64,000 bases of DNA, taken from positions 124,001-188,000 of the forward strand of contig JANQJF010000050.1 of the NCBI GenBank assembly GCA_028281765.1. Reading direction: 5' to 3'. A model generated the notes under the pieces. That model was not told the DNA's origin. It ran no database searches and saw only the letters and a program-made list of their open reading frames with translations. Shown here in pieces: positions 24,240 to 32,343 of the stretch. Position 1 is the stretch's first letter, and every line of letters starts with the position of its first letter. This DNA comes from Planctomycetota bacterium. GTDB lineage: Bacteria; Planctomycetota; UBA1135; UBA2386. A program made the translations under genes and the position numbers.

Positions 24240-25943
24240 TCAGTTGCCGACGAAGCCCTCGACGCCGTTGCTGAGCACGATGCCGAGCGGCGTGAGCCCC
24301 GGCGTGATCGTCGCGGCCTGCAAGAACGCCGTCGTTCCGATCGCGTTCGGGTTGGGACCGAGGTTGATACTCAGGACGTTCGAGGTGGGCCCACTGAACG
24401 GCACCGTGATCGCGGGCACCGTGGCGCTGGTGAGCAACGTGCAGCCCGGCAGCCCGAGAATCGGCACGAGGTCGAGATCCAAGTTCGGATTGCTGAACCC
24501 GATCAGCACGAACGCGCCGATCGAGCCGCTCGGAATCCCGAAGAGCTGCAGGTCCCAACTCGACGCCGGCTTCGGAGTGTTGAGCGCTTGGAGGCTGAAC
24601 TGGATGTCGAGATCGTCGACGGCCCCGTCCCAGAACTCGTAGACGGTCGCGCCGCTCGAGAGCGGGAGGGCGGTCGAGTAGTCGATGGCCCCCGGGTCCG
24701 CGGCGTCGTTGCCTTCGCTGATGCCGATGATGAGCTCGGAGAGGCCGAGCAGCTGTCCGTCCCACAGCGGGGCCGTCACGAAGGTGAAGCGAATCGCTCC
24801 CGAGACGTCGAGTTCGACCTGGGCCGTGATGCCTCGCTCGGCGACGCCGTGGAATTGTGCAACGGAGTTCCAGGTGAGCGTTGCCGTCGAGGCCGTCGTG
24901 GCCATCGTGATGTCGCCACCACTGCGAATGTCGAAGTCGGTCCAGAACGGCGCGATCGTGCCGACGGGTAGCGCGAGCATTTCCGCCGCCGTCGGCGAGA
25001 AGTCGGGGTTCTCGCCGGCGTTGCCCGGCAGGATGCGGCCGTTCGAGTCGACGTCGATCGACGTCACGGTCGAGCCGCCGGGGAACGGGAAGCTGAAGCC
25101 GAGCGGGACGTTCGGCAGGATCTGGTCGTCATCGGTGATGCCGAGGCTCGTGCCGACCGCGGGATCGAATGCGTCAGGCGAGTCGGTGACGATGTAGCCG
25201 CCGACGCCGTCCGGGGTGTACTGAATCGTGCGCCGGCACGACGGGCCGTAGGGGTCGGCGTCGGCGAGGCGAGGTGACGTCACGTCGTAGCCACCGCTGC
25301 CGTCCGGCGCGAACTCGATCCACGAATCCGCGAGGTCGAACGTCAGCGTGAACAGCGGGAAGATCTCGTAGACGGTGTCTCCTCCGGCCGTCGCGGTGCC
25401 GCCCCGGGAGTAGTCGACTTGGCCGGGATCGCCAGCGCCGTTGCCGCCGGTGATGCCGATCAGCGGGCCGACGTGAGCCGAGCGAGAGTCGTAGAAGATG
25501 CCGATGCGGCCGTCATCGTGCAGCTGCACCTGGAACGTGAACAGGCGCGGGTCGTTGAACAGCCGCGCATCGTTCCACGTGACCAGCGCGCTCGTCGCCG
25601 TCGTGTTGAAATAGATGTCGTCGCCGACCCCGATCATCGAGATGTCGTCCCACATCGGGCAGATCGACGTCGGGTTCGCGAGGAACTCGCCGAGCGTCTC
25701 CGAGAAGTCGCTCGCGGAACTGTCGGGGAGCAGGATGCGGCCGTTCGAATCGACGTCGATCGTCGTCGTGCTCGTGCCGTTTGGGAACGGGAACGAAAAC
25801 CCGAGCGCGAGGTCCTCCGAGAGCGTGTCGTCGCCCGCGCTCAGGGGCGCGCCGATGTTGGGATCGAACACGACTTGTGCGGTCGTGGTGCAGGTCAGCG
25901 TCGCGAGCGTGAGGAGTCCGGCCAGGGTGGTGTGCGCGTGCAT
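24240..25943 (-). CDS. Secreted protein with duplicated beta-sandwich domain, unknown function
   Basis: This 567-residue protein has a signal peptide (about 1-22, ending TTTAQ). Two homologous domains follow, at about 24-205 and 215-440. Each has the same landmarks in order: LGFSFPFPxG, then IDVDSNGRIL, then a P.W.D. strand, then GI(T/S)xGNxAxDPGxxDYS. The fold recalls the NIDO-type extracellular domain. The last 115 residues are a separate beta-domain (LQLFGIPSG, GFSNPNLDLDLVPILGLPGC, LSINLGPNP, LSNGVEGFVG), a style I associate with C-termini of exported proteins in this planctomycete group. Function is unknown; surface attachment is plausible. It is convergent with the protease gene, 15 nt apart. 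Confidence 0.75.
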   Translation of the reverse strand: MHAHTTLAGLLTLATLTCTTTAQVVFDPNIGAPLSAGDDTLSEDLALGFSFPFPNGTSTTTIDVDSNGRILLPDSSASDFSETLGEFLANPTSICPMWDDISMIGVGDDIYFNTTATSALVTWNDARLFNDPRLFTFQVQLHDDGRIGIFYDSRSAHVGPLIGITGGNGAGDPGQVDYSRGGTATAGGDTVYEIFPLFTLTFDLADSWIEFAPDGSGGYDVTSPRLADADPYGPSCRRTIQYTPDGVGGYIVTDSPDAFDPAVGTSLGITDDDQILPNVPLGFSFPFPGGSTVTSIDVDSNGRILPGNAGENPDFSPTAAEMLALPVGTIAPFWTDFDIRSGGDITMATTASTATLTWNSVAQFHGVAERGITAQVELDVSGAIRFTFVTAPLWDGQLLGLSELIIGISEGNDAADPGAIDYSTALPLSSGATVYEFWDGAVDDLDIQFSLQALNTPKPASSWDLQLFGIPSGSIGAFVLIGFSNPNLDLDLVPILGLPGCTLLTSATVPAITVPFSGPTSNVLSINLGPNPNAIGTTAFLQAATITPGLTPLGIVLSNGVEGFVGN

Positions 25944-26023
25944 TGATCACAAGGATCCCGGTCGAGATGCGGCGAGGCAAGGGGCTGGAAACGGCTCTTC
26001 GGTTGGGCGTATGCCGCTGTCAG

Positions 26024-27256
26024 TCAGAACTCGCCGTCGCCGCCCGTGACGCGATACAGGTGGGTCCGTGTCCGCAGGATCAGGCTTCCTTCGACAGCTG
26101 CGGGAGACGCCATGAAGCCGGCGTCGAGTCGGTTCTTGGCGAGTTCGCGGTACTCGTCGCCCGCTTCGATGACGACGCTCTCCCCATGTTGGTCGAAGAA
26201 GTAGATCCGTCCGTTCCCGTAGATCGGGGACGCGCAGTGATCGCCACCGATGCGCTGTTTCCAGATCAGCTCGCCCGTGACCGCGTGGATGCAACTGGCG
26301 ACGCCGCCGTTGCTGACGAAGTAGAGACGGCGATCGACCAGCAGCGGCGACGGGATCGTCGGCACGGCGCGGCGGTACTTCCACAGGACCTTGGGCACCG
26401 GCACGCCATCGACGACATCCAGTCGAACGCCCCAGAAGTACGGCTTCATGAACCCCGTGTTGATCACGAGGAGTTCCCCGTCGGTGACGGCGCGCGAGGA
26501 CATCGAGAAGCCCTTGTGGGGGAGCGTCCACAGTTCGCGGCCGGATATCGGATCGAAAGCGGTCGTCGCCTCGGCGCCCGTGCTCACGAGGTGCTGTCCG
26601 CCGTCGAAGGGGAACAGGATCGGTGTACCGAACGCCTTGCGGCGATCCTTCGGGATCTCCCCGTAGTCGGTCGACCGTGGCGTCTTCCAGCGGGTTTCGC
26701 CCGTGCGCTTGTCGAGGCAGATGACGTACTGCACGTCCCCGCCGTCCATGTTGAACACGATCGAGTCATCGCGCATCAAGAGCGACGATCCCGGCCCCTC
26801 CATGTGGTCACAGTGGATGTCCTCGCGGCGCCACACGACTTCGCCGCTCTCGCACTCGAGGCAGGCCGTGCCGTAGGTCCCGAAGTGCACGAACACGTGC
26901 TCCGCGTCGACGACGCTCGTCGGGGACGCGTAGCTGTTGAGCTTGTTCTTCTTCTCGGGTTTCTCGACGGAGAAGACGTCGACGTCGTGCACGACCGATC
27001 CGTCCGCGAGAGATACGGCCAGCGCGCCGAGCCGCTTCCCGCCGTCTCGCGACGTCGTGATCCATACCCGTTCGTCCCGAACCACGGGCGTGGACCACCC
27101 TTCGCCCGGAATGGCCGTCTTCCACGCGACGCCCTCCTCCTCGTTCCAGCGCAGCGGCAGGTGCTCCACGTGCGCGTGCCCGTCTCGGTGCGGGCCACGC
27201 CATTCGGGCCACTGGGGTGCCGACAGGGCGGCGGCGACTACGGCGAACGTGATCAT
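26024..27256 (-). CDS. PQQ-like beta-propeller repeat protein
   Basis: This 410-residue protein has a short hydrophobic export signal (MITFAVVAAALSAP) and then WPEWRGPHRDGH, the classic beginning of planctomycete outer-membrane-protein-B-like PQQ propellers. Repeats with GxVVWRRE, GETRWKTP, GRELWTLP and GELIWKQR tryptophan motifs mark successive blades. The ATG at 27256 is chosen over one 126 nt upstream because the signal starts there and the upstream frame overlaps the divergent gene. The catalytic residues of PQQ dehydrogenases cannot be assigned, so it is probably a binding or scaffold propeller. It is divergent from the SGNH hydrolase with 37 nt between start codons. Confidence 0.87.
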   Translation of the reverse strand: MITFAVVAAALSAPQWPEWRGPHRDGHAHVEHLPLRWNEEEGVAWKTAIPGEGWSTPVVRDERVWITTSRDGGKRLGALAVSLADGSVVHDVDVFSVEKPEKKNKLNSYASPTSVVDAEHVFVHFGTYGTACLECESGEVVWRREDIHCDHMEGPGSSLLMRDDSIVFNMDGGDVQYVICLDKRTGETRWKTPRSTDYGEIPKDRRKAFGTPILFPFDGGQHLVSTGAEATTAFDPISGRELWTLPHKGFSMSSRAVTDGELLVINTGFMKPYFWGVRLDVVDGVPVPKVLWKYRRAVPTIPSPLLVDRRLYFVSNGGVASCIHAVTGELIWKQRIGGDHCASPIYGNGRIYFFDQHGESVVIEAGDEYRELAKNRLDAGFMASPAAVEGSLILRTRTHLYRVTGGDGEF

Positions 27257-27293
27257 GGATGGTTGGGACGCGGAGGATACGGTATCCGCAACG

Positions 27294-28373
27294 ATGAGCG
27301 AGCCATCCGCGCACTCGAACTCGACCAAACCCCGTTCCCGGATCCGACGGCTCTTGACCGGTCTGACGATCTCCGGGGTCACGCTGCTCGTGATGTTCGT
27401 CGTGCTCGAAATCGGTGTGCGATTGTTCGTGCCGGCGGAAGTGTTCTCGCCGTTCCAGCCGATCTATCGCGCCGACCCGGACGTCGGCTACACGCTGCGA
27501 CCGAACCTCGACGGGCACGCGTTCAATCAGCCTCTGCGCACGAACTCGCTCGGGTTTCGAGGTCGCGAGTGGCTGAAGGAGAGGAGCGCCGGTGTTTTTC
27601 GCGTTGCGCTGATTGGGGATTCCCACGCGTTCGCGTTCGGCGTGCCGTTCGAATCCGGGGTCGGTGAGGCGCTCGCGGATCGACTCGGGCAACGGCTCGG
27701 CCGCGAGTGTGAGCTTCTCAACTTCGGTCTGCCCGGCTACAACGCCGAGCAGCAGCTGGAAGTGCTCCGTCACAAGGCGCTCTCGTTCGATCCGGACCTC
27801 GTCGTGGTGCTGATCTGCGAGAACGATCACAACAAGGCGCGCTGGTGTGACGACGAGGGCTGGCTCCACATCCCCGACGCGCCCGAAGACGCGGCGCGTG
27901 GACCGACCCGTCCGCTGGTCACCGAAAAGAGTGTGCTGCGACACAGCCGGCTCGCGATGTACCTGAAGCTGATGTGGCTGCGCGCCACGGTGAGTTCGGA
28001 GCGTGAGGAGGCCGCGAAGCCCGACGAGGGTTGGATGGCGCCCGTCGACTCGGCCGAGGTCGCGCCTCGCGTCCGGTCCGTCTACGACTCGATCGTCGGG
28101 ATGGCCGAACTCTGCAGGGCACGGGAGATACCCGTCGGCGTGACCACGCTCGCGGCGTTGCCGGACTATCGCCGCCTGCTGCGGGCGTTTCGCGAGTCCA
28201 CCGGTGTGCCGACGTTCGAGCTGCTCGGCTTGTATTCGGACGTCTCGGGCTGGTCGGAGCTCGCTGCCAAGCACGGCCTCGGGTGGGACGACCACCTGGA
28301 TGCCGCCAGCCACGCGCGCTGGGCGGACGCGATCGTGGGCTGGCTCGCGGAATCCGACCTGTTGCCGGACTGA
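27294..28373 (+). CDS. Membrane-anchored SGNH/GDSL hydrolase
   Basis: The 359-residue protein has a basic cytoplasmic tail, one transmembrane helix (about 20-45) and an exported hydrolase domain. The block I serine is in LIGDSHAFAFG (Ser110), the usual GDS motif with His in place of Leu. The next blocks are FGLPGYN (oxyanion Gly) and ICENDHNK (Asn). The C-terminal DDHLDAASHARWA provides the Asp/His pair. The family includes lipases, O-acetyl esterases and polysaccharide deacetylases; substrate is unknown. The ATG at 27294 gives an N-terminus consistent with type II anchoring. It shares a 37-nt start-to-start gap with the PQQ propeller, so their promoters must overlap the opposite coding regions. 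Confidence 0.82.
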   Translation: MSEPSAHSNSTKPRSRIRRLLTGLTISGVTLLVMFVVLEIGVRLFVPAEVFSPFQPIYRADPDVGYTLRPNLDGHAFNQPLRTNSLGFRGREWLKERSAGVFRVALIGDSHAFAFGVPFESGVGEALADRLGQRLGRECELLNFGLPGYNAEQQLEVLRHKALSFDPDLVVVLICENDHNKARWCDDEGWLHIPDAPEDAARGPTRPLVTEKSVLRHSRLAMYLKLMWLRATVSSEREEAAKPDEGWMAPVDSAEVAPRVRSVYDSIVGMAELCRAREIPVGVTTLAALPDYRRLLRAFRESTGVPTFELLGLYSDVSGWSELAAKHGLGWDDHLDAASHARWADAIVGWLAESDLLPD

Positions 28374-28463
28374 GGGCGGGTGCGCGCTCCTCCGTAGGTG
28401 ACGGCGGCGCGCCGGCTCGCTACCGTGTTCGACCCCATCCCCTCTCGACTCCCCTCCCGACCC

Positions 28464-30854
28464 ATGAAACGACGTAGATCGCGCAAGGAATCCGACCGCC
28501 CCAAGAAGGCTGCCCAGGTCACGCCCGAAGACGACGAACTTCCGACCCTCGAGCCGATCGAGGACGAGGAGGAACTCGAGACTCTCGAAGAATGGGACGG
28601 TGACGACGACGGCGACGATTCCGGGATGGCGATTTCGCATTCCGCGGAATCCGGTGAGTTCGACGTCAAGATCGTCATCGACGTCGGCGAGATGGAGAAG
28701 GCCGAGATCACCGGTGCGATCGAGGCGCCGCTGCGCCGCAAGGCCGCGGCGCTCGGCGACGAAGTTCGCTGGAAGAACGTGCTCGTCGAGTTCGGTGGCG
28801 AGGCTCTGATTCCCTCGGCGGCCAAAGCCACCATCGGCGAGATCTTCGAAGGCGCGAAAGCGCTGTCGGCGACGGTCAACCGCGGGCTCGGCAACGAGAA
28901 GGTCTTCGAAGGATCGAAACCAGAACTCGCGACCGAACTCTCGGAGAGCGGCGGCGAAATCCGGCTCGACGTGTCGACGGGTGAGCTGGATCCGGACGAC
29001 GTGGATTCGCTGTTCCGTCCCGAGCTCGACAAGCTCGCTGCAGCGGCGGCAGACAAGCCGGTGCGCGTTGCGTTCGACGACGACTTCGAGCTCGACATGC
29101 GGCTCCACAAACACGTCCGCACGACGTTGGTCGACGCCGGGGCCAGTCGAGTCGCGATCGGCGACGAGGTCGTCTTCGACCGCGCGATCGAAGAGCGCGT
29201 CGTCGTGGCGGATGGCAGCGGCGATTTCGAGACCGAGATTCAGGTCGCGGACGGCGATTCAGCAACGCTCCGTGCGAGCTTCGATGCCGCGATCCCCAAG
29301 AACGAGTCTCGCATCGCGGGCAAGCGTATCATGCTGCGCTGCGCGAGCGGGGACGAAGCGGTGAGCCGCGACCGGCTCGTGGCCGCAGGAGCACTCGTCG
29401 TCGCCGTCGCCCGAGGCGGCAGCGTCGAGCAGCTGTGGCCGACGATGGTGACCGTGACGGGCGGGCAAGGCGCGGCAACCATTCGCGTCGATGCCGGCGG
29501 TCGCGATCGTTCGGAGGTTCTCGCGAAGTTCGGCGCGGAGATCGAGCGGGAGGCGGACGCGCTGCGTGGTCGGGCTCTGACCGTCGACTGGCCGTCCGGC
29601 TACATGCTCGACGAGGAGATCGAGCAGGTGGCGTTGGATGACAGCCTCCGCGCGCTGGATCCGAAGTCGGTGCACTTCTCGATCGACGGTGAGGAGCGCG
29701 AGCCGTTCTTCCCGAACCCGATCGAGATGACCGTCGACGGTCAGTCGTGCCGGTGCGAGATCGACACGGATGCCGGGAAGCCGGTCGAACTCGTGCGCGC
29801 GATGGATCGTCGCATCGGTGGGTCCCGGCTCGATGGTGCGACCGTGAACGTGCTGATTCGCGGGGACGGGGCCGTGTCCCGCACGATGCGGCAGCGGATG
29901 CGTGAGCTGTTCGGCGACGCCGGTGTCGCGTTTGCGCGGCTCGACGATCGCGGTGAGACGATGGTTCTGCTGCCTTCGCTGCTCGGCATCGAGACCGGCG
30001 ACGCGGGCACCCGCATCACGATCGACGCGTCGGGTCGCGAAGAGGGCGAGATCGAAGCCGACGCGCGCAAAGAGATCGAGGCGGCGGAGATCGGGGAAGG
30101 CGCGACCGTCACGGTCGTCGATTCCGAGCGCGCGGAGATGGTGACGCCGATCCTCAAGGAGCTCGGCTGCGCCGAGATCCTGCTCGAACGCGACCGGGGC
30201 ACGGTGCTGATTCATCCCGCGCTTTTGACCCTAGAGCAGGACGGCAAGTCCGCGACGCTCACGGCCACGCCGACGACCGACGACGCGGGTGCGCTCGCAC
30301 AGTTCGAGAACGAGTTCGCCGGCATGACGTGTCTCATGGAAGGCGTGGACGTCACGCTGGCGTGGGGCGACGGTGCGAGCATCGATACGCCGTCGATCGC
30401 ACGTGCGGTCGAGCTGCTCGTCGAGGCCAGCGCCGCGAAGGTCAGCGTCGCGCGTGCGGGTCGCAACCCCAAGCAGGTGCACCCGAAGGTCGAGCGCAAG
30501 TTCGTCGAGGTGATCGGCCGGCGTGACGCCGGCGATCCACCGATGTCGATGATCGCGATTGACTGCGGCGAGGGCGCCGACGACATTCCGGAGATCCAGT
30601 CCGCTCTCGCAACGCACGCGAAGGACACCGACGGCCGGCGCGTCCTGGTCGTCTTCCGCGACCACGGCAACGACGTCGCGCTTCCGGCTGGAGATGCGGT
30701 CGTGACGGCCGTGTGCGCCGCACTCGAGGGCAGCACCAAGGCGCTGCTCGTCTACGGCGACGGCGACATGGGGGCGCACTTCACGGTCATGCGCTCCGAG
30801 CTCGAAGCGCTGGCGGTCGGGACGCGTGTCCGCGATCCACGCCAGCGCAGCTGA
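28464..30854 (+). CDS. Unrecognised protein of about eight tandem ~90-residue alpha/beta repeats
   Basis: This 796-residue acidic protein has no signal peptide or membrane segment. It opens with a basic cluster (KRRRSRKE) and a Glu/Asp-rich disordered stretch to about residue 60. The rest is made of degenerate units starting near 62, 163, 250, 332, 422, 509, 591 and 684. Each unit has a beta-strand with I/VxxDxG, a helix rich in Glu/Ala, a strand VxVxxxxG, a second helix, a strand VxVxxxG and a terminal hydrophobic P-V/I. I recognise no family. Cytoplasmic location is implied. It could be a scaffold of ferredoxin-like or STAS-like folds, judged only by the secondary-structure pattern. The ATG at 28464 precedes the basic cluster; an upstream GTG in frame at 28398 is less likely. 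Confidence 0.7.
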   Translation: MKRRRSRKESDRPKKAAQVTPEDDELPTLEPIEDEEELETLEEWDGDDDGDDSGMAISHSAESGEFDVKIVIDVGEMEKAEITGAIEAPLRRKAAALGDEVRWKNVLVEFGGEALIPSAAKATIGEIFEGAKALSATVNRGLGNEKVFEGSKPELATELSESGGEIRLDVSTGELDPDDVDSLFRPELDKLAAAAADKPVRVAFDDDFELDMRLHKHVRTTLVDAGASRVAIGDEVVFDRAIEERVVVADGSGDFETEIQVADGDSATLRASFDAAIPKNESRIAGKRIMLRCASGDEAVSRDRLVAAGALVVAVARGGSVEQLWPTMVTVTGGQGAATIRVDAGGRDRSEVLAKFGAEIEREADALRGRALTVDWPSGYMLDEEIEQVALDDSLRALDPKSVHFSIDGEEREPFFPNPIEMTVDGQSCRCEIDTDAGKPVELVRAMDRRIGGSRLDGATVNVLIRGDGAVSRTMRQRMRELFGDAGVAFARLDDRGETMVLLPSLLGIETGDAGTRITIDASGREEGEIEADARKEIEAAEIGEGATVTVVDSERAEMVTPILKELGCAEILLERDRGTVLIHPALLTLEQDGKSATLTATPTTDDAGALAQFENEFAGMTCLMEGVDVTLAWGDGASIDTPSIARAVELLVEASAAKVSVARAGRNPKQVHPKVERKFVEVIGRRDAGDPPMSMIAIDCGEGADDIPEIQSALATHAKDTDGRRVLVVFRDHGNDVALPAGDAVVTAVCAALEGSTKALLVYGDGDMGAHFTVMRSELEALAVGTRVRDPRQRS

Positions 30855-30863
30855 GCGCGTCGT

Positions 30864-32303
30864 TCAGATCAGGATGATGTGCCAGTCGGACAGGGCGTAG
30901 CCCGCGCCCGGGTTGAGCGGATCGAAGAACGACGCCGCCATGAACGCGGGCAATCCCTGGAACGGGCCCGGCAACGGGACCATCACGCTCGGCATGATGT
31001 CCTGATGTGCCAGTCGGTTGATCCCGGCGATCGTGTACAGGTCCGGTCCGATCGTCGGGAACCAGAAGAAGTAGGAGACCAAGCCGTTCGTCCGCGGCAG
31101 GTTGCCCCACTCGGACGCGCCGAACACGACGTAGTCGCCGACGCCAGCGCTCACGTCGACGCCGCGCGAGATACTCATGTTCATCTTGCCGTTGCTCGGG
31201 ATCTGGAGCGGCTGCGCTGTCGCGAAGCATCGGCAGAACACGTCGCGCTCGGGGTCCGCGCCACAGAGGCCGTCGATGTCGTCGCCGATGATGAGCTGGA
31301 CGCCGTTCGGGATCGATGGATCCGAGGGGTTGTCGCGCGTGAGTTCGACCGGCGGCCCGGAGCCGAGATAGACCTCGATCTGGGGGCGACTCGTGTCGAG
31401 CGTGATCTTCGACGAGAACATCGTCACGCCTTGCAGGACGTTGACGGCCAGGGCGTCTAGGTCGTCGTTGGGAGCGGTCAAGTTGACGTCGCTGGGCGTG
31501 AGCACGACGACCGGCGGATCCCACGCGCCGTTGGTCGTGTCCCAGCGGCTCTTGAGGACGGTCGCGCCGTGCTTGTTGGCCGGGTCGCCACCGAAGAAGC
31601 TCTGGGGGAGCTGCGCGGCCGAACTCGACGTGACCGAGAAGTAGAACTCGTGCACGTTCGGGTAGAACGGCGCGGGCACCCCGCCGTTGCGCACGATGAG
31701 CGGCATGAAGATGTCGATCGCGCTCTCGTTCACGACGCTCGGCGGGGGATTGATGCTGGCGACGGACTGCTCGATGTACGAGAAACCCGGGTAGACCGGC
31801 GGGAGATACGAGCCCTCGAAGTAGAGGCTGATCATCTCCGAGCCGGCCTTCTGCGGTGATGCTGACATCGTGCGGATGTGCGATCCGGCTTGTCCTGTCG
31901 CGCTCGGGCGCACCGAGATCATGATGTTCGCCCACTGCAGGGTTTGGTTCGGGATGACCTTGCCCGAGCTGTCGACCGGGATGATGTCGTTGCCGGTCGA
32001 CATCGCGTCGATCTTCACGTTCTGCCAGTCGGACGGGAAATGGGCGCCGAACAGGGCGAACAGATCATAGTCGGGCGTGTAGTTGTCACTGCCCTGCGTC
32101 GCGGGCTGTACGCGCGATGGCGTGCCCTCGAGACGTTCGCAGATCTGGTACGGGAGGCACGACGTCTGGGGCGTGAGGAACCCCGTGTCGTAGATCACGC
32201 CGCGGGGAACGTTGGCCATCAGGCCGCCCCATTTCTGGGCAGTGATCGGGGCCGAACAGAGCGCGCCGAGGAGAGCGGCCGGGAGAGCGTAGGAGCGATG
32301 CAT
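30864..32303 (-). CDS. Secreted protein of unknown function
   Basis: This 479-residue protein has a signal peptide (about 1-22, ending PITAQ), then KWGGLMANVPRGVIYDTG and a largely beta-strand sequence with many Pro, Asn and Ser. It has few cysteines, mostly in CLPYQIC near residue 50 and DPERDVFCRC near 350. It ends SDWHIILI without any sorting motif I recognise. I assign no family. It lies 40 nt downstream of the Ser/Thr kinase gene on the same strand and may be the third gene of the sigma-kinase unit. It converges with the repeat-protein gene, 9 nt apart. Confidence 0.7.
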   Translation of the reverse strand: MHRSYALPAALLGALCSAPITAQKWGGLMANVPRGVIYDTGFLTPQTSCLPYQICERLEGTPSRVQPATQGSDNYTPDYDLFALFGAHFPSDWQNVKIDAMSTGNDIIPVDSSGKVIPNQTLQWANIMISVRPSATGQAGSHIRTMSASPQKAGSEMISLYFEGSYLPPVYPGFSYIEQSVASINPPPSVVNESAIDIFMPLIVRNGGVPAPFYPNVHEFYFSVTSSSAAQLPQSFFGGDPANKHGATVLKSRWDTTNGAWDPPVVVLTPSDVNLTAPNDDLDALAVNVLQGVTMFSSKITLDTSRPQIEVYLGSGPPVELTRDNPSDPSIPNGVQLIIGDDIDGLCGADPERDVFCRCFATAQPLQIPSNGKMNMSISRGVDVSAGVGDYVVFGASEWGNLPRTNGLVSYFFWFPTIGPDLYTIAGINRLAHQDIMPSVMVPLPGPFQGLPAFMAASFFDPLNPGAGYALSDWHIILI

Positions 32304-32343
32304 CGGGGGGATCCTCCGTAGAGCGACGGGCGAGAGTCGGGTG

